NCBI GenBank assembly: GCA_958423535.1
Contig: CATZRJ010000041.1
Coordinates: 1-13,641, forward strand
Direction of reading: 5' to 3'
Length of the DNA: 13,641 nt
Source: an uncultured Collinsella sp.
Lineage (GTDB): Bacteria > Actinomycetota > Coriobacteriia > Coriobacteriales > Coriobacteriaceae
Part shown: one piece after another, positions 1 to 5,205 of the stretch
Numbering within the stretch: the stretch's first letter is position 1
How the letters are laid out: every line of letters starts with the position of its first letter
Translations under genes and position numbers: made by a program
Notes under the pieces: generated by a model
The model's input: only the letters and a program-made list of their open reading frames with translations
The model's database searches: none
Told to the model about the DNA's origin: nothing

Positions 1-41
1 TTCGCCCGGTGGCAAACCCACACCTCACGCAGGGCTGATAA

Positions 42-239
42 ATCGTTTTAGCAAGGTCCAAATCGACCGCGTTTTCGGAAGTGCGGGGAAAAAATCGCTC
101 ACCCCCGAGCACAAGCCCTTTTATTTCGACAAAACCCCTGATAAAGTTGGCTCAAATACCGCTTGTGCTTAGCCTGTTTCTCTTTTCCCCGCACTTCCGA
201 AACCGATAGCTTTTCTAGCCCAAACAACGCTCAAACGAT
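42..239. repeat. Nested inverted repeats upstream of the orphan nuclease-like gene
   Basis: Two perfect 20-bp arms, TTTCGGAAGTGCGGGGAAAA at 73-92 and its exact reverse complement at 183-202, face each other. Inside them lies a second pair, AGCACAAGC at 108-116 and GCTTGTGCT at 161-169. Outside them a third block, ATCGTTTTAGC at 42-52, matches the reverse complement of 229-239 at 10 of 11 bases. The blocks sit at nearly the same spacing on both sides, so the segment reads as two divergent copies of one sequence module rather than a single hairpin. The segment (1-248) is less GC-rich than the genes around it and has no good start codon with a ribosome binding site on either strand. The repeats are seen directly; their role is unknown. 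Confidence 0.75.
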
Positions 240-248
240 CGGATTGCT

Positions 249-1322
249 ATGTCATTTCTTGCCTGCGGACCCACGGCTTTTCAGTACTATCGCATCCCGC
301 CCCAGATACTGGGACTCTATCCGGCAATCCTGCCGCCCAACCATGACCATCGCTTGGTGCATTACTCAAAACAACCAGTATTTAAAGACTTGCTTGGCAC
401 ACCAGTTTGGAGATTCGTGAGCGAAAGAAAACAGCGCGCGAACGGAAAGCTATTTCATAGCCGTCTGCTGACCCAAGAGCCACCTCCTGGATCATTTAGA
501 CAGACTGAGCATGGGTTTGATGTCACATCGCCCGAGTTCACGCTGCTCAACCTCGCTACACAGGTCTCACGCAACCAGCTGCTCATGGCATGCTATGAAA
601 TGTGCAGCTCCTTCGCAGTGTTTAAGCCCTGCAAACGTGCACAACAACAGCTTGATGAAGCAATATCGCTTAAGCTCATCCCGCCCGACTGCGGTTGGGA
701 ACGCGTTGTCGACACCAAGGGCAACAACACCAACCTTTGGAAGCACCCACCACTCCTCAGCGCGGCGAATATCGCCACGTTCGCTAAACAGGCCGCAGGC
801 CTACGCGGCATCAAGCAGCTCCGTTGGGCCGCCGAACGCATGACGGGACAGACCGCCTCGCCCTTCGAAGTCCAGACCTCCATGCTCGTCTCGCTCCCCC
901 GCGACGAAGGCGGCCTGGGCATCGATATCGCCAACAATGTGCGCATCCCGCTCAGCGACGCCGCACGTTCGCTGTATGACAAAACCTGCTGTTACGCCGA
1001 TATCCTCATCGAAAGCGCCACCGACAGCATGGGCGTCATTCTGGAATGCCAAGGCCGCTCCGCCCACGGCAGCGAAGCCGCGAGTCTCTCCGATGCCGAG
1101 CGCGCCACCGCACTTACAAGCATGGGCTACGATGTCATCCAAATTACCTATGGCCAGATTAAGGATAAGAAGAGCTTCGACCACATAGCCGAGCTCATCC
1201 ATAAAAAGGCTGGGCTTACCTACGTCCCAAAGACTAAACAGGAGCGCACTGCCGAAGATGTCCTTCGGCAAGAGCTGCTTGTCGATTGGGTTGAGCTATT
1301 CACTGCCGGGCCGGCCAGCTAG
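249..1322 (+). CDS. Orphan protein with PD-(D/E)xK / Vsr-DUF559-like C-terminal domain
   Basis: 357 aa, no signal peptide and no membrane segment. The C-terminal half looks like a minimal endonuclease fold: an SPFE and LPRDEGGLG stretch (204-224), then Asp251 in YADILIE, Glu266 and Gln268 in ILECQGRSAH with His273, then SDAER (281-285) and a hydrophobic strand, GYDVIQIT (293-300). The Asp...Glu-x-Gln order fits PD-(D/E)xK variants with Gln in place of Lys. The N-terminal half, including VTSPEF (92-97) and a Cys-bearing helix around 112-128, resembles orphan proteins I remember as repeated many times in Coriobacteriia and loosely like AbiEi antitoxin-type architectures. The ATG at 249 is the first start after an in-frame stop at 216-218; its ribosome site is weak (GGA only). 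The 5' part is less GC-rich than the 3' part. It stands alone upstream, and its stop overlaps the stop of the convergent gene. The CDS is fairly secure; nuclease activity is inferred and not proven by the residues alone. Confidence 0.72.
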   Translation: MSFLACGPTAFQYYRIPPQILGLYPAILPPNHDHRLVHYSKQPVFKDLLGTPVWRFVSERKQRANGKLFHSRLLTQEPPPGSFRQTEHGFDVTSPEFTLLNLATQVSRNQLLMACYEMCSSFAVFKPCKRAQQQLDEAISLKLIPPDCGWERVVDTKGNNTNLWKHPPLLSAANIATFAKQAAGLRGIKQLRWAAERMTGQTASPFEVQTSMLVSLPRDEGGLGIDIANNVRIPLSDAARSLYDKTCCYADILIESATDSMGVILECQGRSAHGSEAASLSDAERATALTSMGYDVIQITYGQIKDKKSFDHIAELIHKKAGLTYVPKTKQERTAEDVLRQELLVDWVELFTAGPAS

Positions 1323-2167
1323 CAGCTAGCGATCAGGGGCAGAGCGGGCACACCGGGTGATGCGACGCGGGCGGTAAAACCCGCCTCGGTTAGCTCGACG
1401 ACCTCGGTAAACGTTGCGTCAAAGAACGCTTCGCTCAGCAGGCGGTACGGTGGATGATCCGGCTCGCCGGGGTTCTCGCGCACGATCTCGTGCATGACGC
1501 CAATGGTCTTGAGCACATAATCTTGCGGAATCGAATACTGACCAAACTGGGCCGCCGCGGTATACAGGCGATCGGTCGCACGCGGGATAGAAACAATGCC
1601 GAGCGTCTTGCCAAACCAGTCAAAGTCGCCTTGCTTTTTAATGCGGAATTCCTCGCACGGCTTGCCGCCGTGCGCCTCCAGATACTGATTCACGCGCGTA
1701 TTCCACACGGTATCGGCCACGAGGTGAGACCAAACACCCAGTGTCAGATCGAGCAACGACTGCGCCACGTCCTCGGGCGCGAGCGAAAGCTCGCTTGCGC
1801 CGGGACCGGCAACCGGCTCGGCGTCCTTGTAGCGTTGGGGATAATGCACCCGATTGAGCCGCTCGCGCTCCTCGGCAATCGAGGTCGCGGCAGCCGGCGT
1901 ACCAACAGGCGCCCCTTTGAGCAGCGGCGCCACATAGGTGTCCCAAAACTCATGCTCGCGCGGCTTAGGGATGGGCTCAGGCTTGGCAAAGTGCGTAATG
2001 CGGTACGGGATGGGATCGGCGATGCCAGGGACCATATAGCCCACGAAGATATCCGGAACCACGCAGCCAAACAAAAAGGCATTGCGGTCGCGCACGTTAT
2101 CGGCAAGCGTGCCAGCACGCGCCAGCAGTCGTTCCGTCTGAGCGATATGAATATTCCAACTTGGCAT
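1319..2167 (-). CDS. Zinc-dependent phospholipase C-like protein, cytoplasmic
   Basis: 282 aa from an ATG at 2167, preceded by GGGGGT at good spacing. A longer in-frame reading from 2245 adds 26 residues of unlikely sequence and has no better ribosome site. The N-terminus MPSWNIHIAQ, then FLFGCVVPDI (Asp39), ITHF (His59) and GVWSHLVADTVWN (His148, Asp152), follow the His/Asp metal-ligand pattern of the zinc-dependent phospholipase C superfamily (bacterial PLC/S1-P1 nuclease fold). There is no signal peptide, unlike secreted PLC toxins, so an intracellular hydrolase is more likely; the substrate is unknown. It is last in the nik operon, 78 bp after nikO and with no clear terminator between them, so co-transcription is plausible. 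Its stop (1319-1321) shares bases with the stop of the convergent orphan gene. Family assignment is fairly sure, activity is not. Confidence 0.8.
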   Translation of the reverse strand: MPSWNIHIAQTERLLARAGTLADNVRDRNAFLFGCVVPDIFVGYMVPGIADPIPYRITHFAKPEPIPKPREHEFWDTYVAPLLKGAPVGTPAAATSIAEERERLNRVHYPQRYKDAEPVAGPGASELSLAPEDVAQSLLDLTLGVWSHLVADTVWNTRVNQYLEAHGGKPCEEFRIKKQGDFDWFGKTLGIVSIPRATDRLYTAAAQFGQYSIPQDYVLKTIGVMHEIVRENPGEPDHPPYRLLSEAFFDATFTEVVELTEAGFTARVASPGVPALPLIASC

Positions 2168-2245
2168 AGCCACCCCCGTAAAACCCGGATAACTATACCA
2201 TTCACGGCAAGCCACGCGCGCGGCCGCAGCCCTACTACGCAGCAA

Positions 2246-3016
2246 CTATTCCGCAGTGCCGCTTTCGGTTCCATACGATGCCACGGGTGCCGCGACCACG
2301 TGGTGATATCGATCGATATAGATGGCGCGGGCACCCAGGCGTCGCACCAAATCCTGATGATGCGTGCTCATCAAGACCGTCTTACCGGCGGCAACATAGG
2401 CCAGTAGAAAGTTGACCACGATGTCGCACGAGTCTTCGTCAAGTCCGTTGGTAGGCTCGTCGAGCACCAGGATATCGGGGTTCATCGACACGATGGCAGC
2501 CAGCGCAACGCGCTTCTTTTGCCCGCCCGAAAGCTGATAAGGCGAGGCATCGACCAGATCGGCCACCTGGAACAGCTCCATGGCATCGCGGACGCGGCGC
2601 TCGAGCTCGTCTGCCGGCAGCCCCATTTGAGCCGGGCCAAACGCAACTTCCTCGCCGACCGTGGCACAAAAGAGCTGCGCATCGGCGTTTTGGAACACAA
2701 AGCCCACGCGCTGATGGAACCGCTGGGCCGTCGCAGAATCCTTGAGATATGCCGCATCGACCGCATGCCCGTCAAACAGATACGTGCCCGCGTCCGCGAG
2801 CTCAAGGCCGTTGATAAGGCGCATGATCGTCGTCTTGCCGCAGCCGTTGGGACCCAGCAGGGCAACGAGCTCCCCACGGCCCACCTGCAGCGAAACGCCA
2901 TCGACCACCGTATGGCCCGCATAGGAAAACACCACGTCGCGAAACTCGATGAGCGGCGTTGTCTCGGCGCCAGCAGCACCGCTCGCGCCCATCGCGTCAT
3001 TCGTATCGTTTACCAA
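2246..3016 (-). CDS. nikO: Nickel/cobalt ECF transporter ATP-binding subunit NikO/CbiO
   Basis: 256-aa ABC ATPase that powers a group I energy-coupling factor metal importer at the inner face of the membrane. All motifs are present: Walker A GPNGCGKT (55-62), Q-loop FQNADAQLF (Gln109), signature LSGGQ (162-166), Walker B ILVLDE (182-187), D-loop and H-loop STHH (His219). The FQNADAQLF wording is typical of CbiO/EcfA proteins. The start is a TTG (3014-3016): it has a good AAGGG ribosome site 7 bases upstream, whereas the internal ATG at 2990-2992 has none. The first 20 residues are a polar, Ala/Gly-rich extension before the ABC fold. It lies 44 bp after nikQ in the same operon. Substrate is assigned from the operator upstream of nikM; similarity alone would also permit cobalt (cbiO). 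Confidence 0.93.
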   Translation of the reverse strand: MVNDTNDAMGASGAAGAETTPLIEFRDVVFSYAGHTVVDGVSLQVGRGELVALLGPNGCGKTTIMRLINGLELADAGTYLFDGHAVDAAYLKDSATAQRFHQRVGFVFQNADAQLFCATVGEEVAFGPAQMGLPADELERRVRDAMELFQVADLVDASPYQLSGGQKKRVALAAIVSMNPDILVLDEPTNGLDEDSCDIVVNFLLAYVAAGKTVLMSTHHQDLVRRLGARAIYIDRYHHVVAAPVASYGTESGTAE

Positions 3017-3060
3017 AACGTCGCCCTTCCCTATTCACATCGACGGATCGACCGCCCGCG

Positions 3061-3903
3061 CTACAGCACCGCGCACAACACGGCGAGCAGCGCCACAACG
3101 GCCGCATAAACCGCATCGCGCCAGCCAAAAGAGCTGCGAGCGGGCGTCGGATACGCGCCGGCAAACCCACGGCAGAGCATGGCCTCGTCCATCGCGCGGC
3201 TGCATTCCATCGCCTTAATAAAGGTCATGCCCATGATACCCGCGATCGAATCGGTACGCGAAAACCCCTCAGGCGCACGGCCAACGCTGCGCAGCATGAC
3301 CGATTCGGTCAGATCGTGCGCCGTTCGGCCCAGCACCTCGATGTGCTTGAGCGCCATATCAAACGTAAAGATAACCTCGTCGGGCAGGCGCAGCATCTTG
3401 AGCGCCGCCGACATGCGGCTCCACGTGAGGGTCCACGAAACACCCAGCACCAGCGACACATTAATGAAGGTCTTGAGCGCAATCTTGAGCATGGCGCCCG
3501 CAGCAGAAGCGTCCAGCAGCAAGGCGGGCAGTACCAGAACCACCGCGAGCCCTGCAGCGCCAAGCGCCGGCACAAAGGTTGCCCGCAGCCCGCGTACGGG
3601 GCGCACGGCAACGAGCACCAGCGCGATAGCCGCCATCAACATGAGGTACAGAGGGCTCTGCGTCAGACACACGCACAGGACGCAAACGAACATCCCCACC
3701 AAACGCACCGGCGCCGAAACGGAAGAAAGGGCGCGGTCGATCATCGACCCGCCCTCGTGTGCGCCGCCGCCCAGGCGAACCCGCTCAAGCAGGCTCGCCA
3801 GGTGCAGGACGTTCTGTTGCATTACGCGATGCCGAGCCCCCACGGGCTCATATCGCTCCTCGGCCGCAAGCCAACTAGGCAGCTCGGCTATTGCCATGAG
3901 CAC
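3061..3903 (-). CDS. nikQ: ECF transporter membrane coupling subunit NikQ/CbiQ
   Basis: 280 aa. This is the T component that couples ATP hydrolysis by NikO to metal movement through NikM. A cytoplasmic N-terminal stretch of about 60 residues is followed by several hydrophobic helices (about 66-80, 84-100, 108-131, 140-158 and a last one at 264-280). The two CbiQ coupling motifs are visible: MLRLPDEVIF (170-179) and the Ala/Arg-Gly box AMLCRGFAG (241-249). The chosen start is GTG at 3901-3903, five bases from an AAGGA site; an ATG two codons later is possible. The start lies inside the end of nikM (29-bp overlap), so translation is probably coupled. Its length and motifs are normal for the family. 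Confidence 0.9.
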   Translation of the reverse strand: MLMAIAELPSWLAAEERYEPVGARHRVMQQNVLHLASLLERVRLGGGAHEGGSMIDRALSSVSAPVRLVGMFVCVLCVCLTQSPLYLMLMAAIALVLVAVRPVRGLRATFVPALGAAGLAVVLVLPALLLDASAAGAMLKIALKTFINVSLVLGVSWTLTWSRMSAALKMLRLPDEVIFTFDMALKHIEVLGRTAHDLTESVMLRSVGRAPEGFSRTDSIAGIMGMTFIKAMECSRAMDEAMLCRGFAGAYPTPARSSFGWRDAVYAAVVALLAVLCAVL

Positions 3904-4960
3904 CGCTTTCCTTAACCGTCAGCGAGATCAGACGGAATGCGATGGTGAGCACCGCCACGCCAATCACACCGGAAAGGATATACATGGCAGCCTGACCGGC
4001 AAAGCCAAGACCCTGCTCCTCGGAATAGGCCTGCAGGTAATCGCCCGTGGGCAGCGCATCGGCAAAGGTCGGGGTATCGAGACCGACCGAAGCCTGCAGG
4101 CTGTTGTCACCAGCCTCCTGAACGGCGGTCGCGGCGCCCTCAGCGTCCCACTCACCCCAGGCGTCACCCGTGGCCAGCAGGCCCAGCGGCGTGGCCACGA
4201 CAAGCACGGCAACCAAGATGAGCGTGGGGACCAGCGAGGTCTTCTTGGCGGTTGCGCCCTCGGACTCCAGCAGGCCGTCGGAAGCCTCGGGGCCGACGAT
4301 AAAGCTCGGCGCCGTCTTCTTGATAAAGCCGTAGATAGCGGCGGTCACCACGCCCTCGACCACACCGGCTACCAGCATATGCGGGATCAGCATGGCCGGA
4401 ATGGAAACGGACAGCGGGAAGGGGCAGTACAGCGGCGCGCCCGAAGCGTTGGTAAAGAGCATCGGCTGAATACCAAACTCGATTGCCGCGCACAGGGCCG
4501 CCAGGCACAGGCCGACCCAGCCGCTTACGATGGCCGAAACCGAGATGCCCCAGCTCTTGTCGTGCAAACGGCTGTTGAGTGCACGGAACACGATAGCAGC
4601 GGCAAACGGCAGCACAAAGGCCATGTTAAAGCAGTTGGCGCCAAAGGACAGAACGCCGCCGTCGCCAAACAGCAGCGCCTGCAGCGCCAGCGCGACCGAA
4701 ACCGCGATGGCCGCGGCCTCCGGGCCCAGCAGCAGCGCGATGAGCGCGCCACCAACGGCGTGACCAGTGGTACCGCCGGGCAGCGGCACGTTGAACATCA
4801 TGAGCAAGAAGGAGAATGCGGCGCAGATGCCCAGGAACGCCATGTGCTCGCGATCGAGCGTGGCGCGCACCTTCTTGATGCAGTGAACCCAAACGGGCAC
4901 CATCGCCACTGCCATGACGGCATCGGTCTGCGGGGACAGATAATTATCTGGAATGTGCAT
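3875..4960 (-). CDS. nikM: Nickel ECF transporter substrate-binding subunit, NikM-NikN fusion
   Basis: 361 aa. Residues 1-230 are a CbiM/NikM permease that binds and translocates the metal. It begins MHIPDNYLSP, and Met1, His2 and His67 (in GGTTGHAVGG) are the positions known to form the metal site in NikM structures. Residues 243-361 add two membrane helices (about 243-263 and 323-345) flanking a loop with GDAWGEWD (265-272), which is the NikN/PDGLE-type arrangement fused to the C-terminus. No separate nikN/cbiN gene is therefore needed, and none is seen. The ATG at 4960 has a GGGAGG site five bases upstream and keeps the essential Met-His N-terminus. It is first in the operon, behind a promoter and a NikR-like operator. 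I call it nickel-specific because of that operator; cobalt is the alternative. Confidence 0.88.
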   Translation of the reverse strand: MHIPDNYLSPQTDAVMAVAMVPVWVHCIKKVRATLDREHMAFLGICAAFSFLLMMFNVPLPGGTTGHAVGGALIALLLGPEAAAIAVSVALALQALLFGDGGVLSFGANCFNMAFVLPFAAAIVFRALNSRLHDKSWGISVSAIVSGWVGLCLAALCAAIEFGIQPMLFTNASGAPLYCPFPLSVSIPAMLIPHMLVAGVVEGVVTAAIYGFIKKTAPSFIVGPEASDGLLESEGATAKKTSLVPTLILVAVLVVATPLGLLATGDAWGEWDAEGAATAVQEAGDNSLQASVGLDTPTFADALPTGDYLQAYSEEQGLGFAGQAAMYILSGVIGVAVLTIAFRLISLTVKESGAHGNSRAA

Positions 4961-5017
4961 GTACGCCTCCCGGTTGTCGGCGCACGGAATTGCAACGCCG
5001 CCTGAATCACCTTGTCA

Positions 5018-5045
5018 GTGTTACGTATTGTCAGATTCGTAACAC
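5018..5045 (-). promoter_or_regulatory. Candidate NikR operator upstream of nikM
   Basis: A perfect palindrome, GTGTTACG at 5018-5025 and CGTAACAC at 5038-5045, separated by 12 bases. Written as heptamers it is GTGTTAC-N14-GTAACAC, which matches the half-sites and spacing I know for NikR of Geobacter and Desulfovibrio (the Escherichia coli type is GTATGA-N16-TCATAC). It sits just downstream of the predicted transcription start of the nik operon, a normal place for a repressor that blocks initiation when nickel is plentiful. No nikR gene is in the window, so the regulator is inferred. Confidence 0.75.
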
Positions 5046-5055
5046 GCCGCGGGCT

Positions 5056-5084
5056 ATCATAGCAAAACGGCGCGCTGCCGACAA
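5056..5084 (-). promoter_or_regulatory. Sigma70-type promoter of the nik operon
   Basis: Read on the minus strand: TTGTCG (-35, 5079-5084), a spacer of exactly 17 bases, then TATGAT (-10, 5056-5061). The predicted transcription start is near 5049, giving a leader of about 89 nt before nikM. The NikR-like palindrome begins only a few bases downstream. The -35 element lies inside the loop and stem of the pheT 3' hairpin. Confidence 0.65.
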
Positions 5085-5098
5085 AGCAGCACGCCGTT
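5066..5098 (-). terminator. Probable intrinsic terminator of pheST
   Basis: Stem AACGGCG (5066-5072) with CGCCGTT (5092-5098), continued after one mismatch by GCTGC (5074-5078) with GCAGC (5086-5090) around a 7-base loop. On the minus strand it ends CGCCGTTTTGC, a short T-run, so termination may be incomplete. It lies about 107 bp beyond the pheT stop and overlaps the nik -35 box. Confidence 0.5.
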
Positions 5099-5205
5099 AT
5101 GTAATGCGCGTGTCATATATGCAGGCTCAGCAGTGCCTTATACCGAGCATAGCGGTCACGTAGGACTCGGCGGCAGCCACCGCTGGCCTATACCCAGTGC
5201 AAGCC

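Noticed and set aside
2..172. Open plus-strand frame running in from the left edge to a TAG at 170-172, and an open minus-strand frame of about 50 codons over 1-147
   Set aside because: Neither has a start codon with a ribosome site, both cross the inverted repeats, and frames this long are expected by chance in 170 bp across six frames. Sequence left of base 1 would settle it.
163..420. 85-codon plus-strand frame overlapping the start of the orphan gene
   Set aside because: It overlaps the better-supported frame at 249-1322, has no ribosome site and no recognisable protein features.
3179..5005. Very long plus-strand frame antisense to nikM and nikQ
   Set aside because: An antisense shadow produced by high-GC codon use; low-complexity Arg/Gln/His-rich translation, while the opposite strand encodes clear transporter subunits.
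4961..5205. Cobalamin riboswitch upstream of nikM
   Set aside because: The leader of about 89 nt is too short and I see no B12-box-like sequence; the NikR-like palindrome explains regulation better.
5123..5205. Short minus-strand frame continuing after the pheT stop in another frame, resembling a protein C-terminus
   Set aside because: About 25 codons with no start or ribosome site; it would need a frameshift from pheT, whose own C-terminal domain is already complete.
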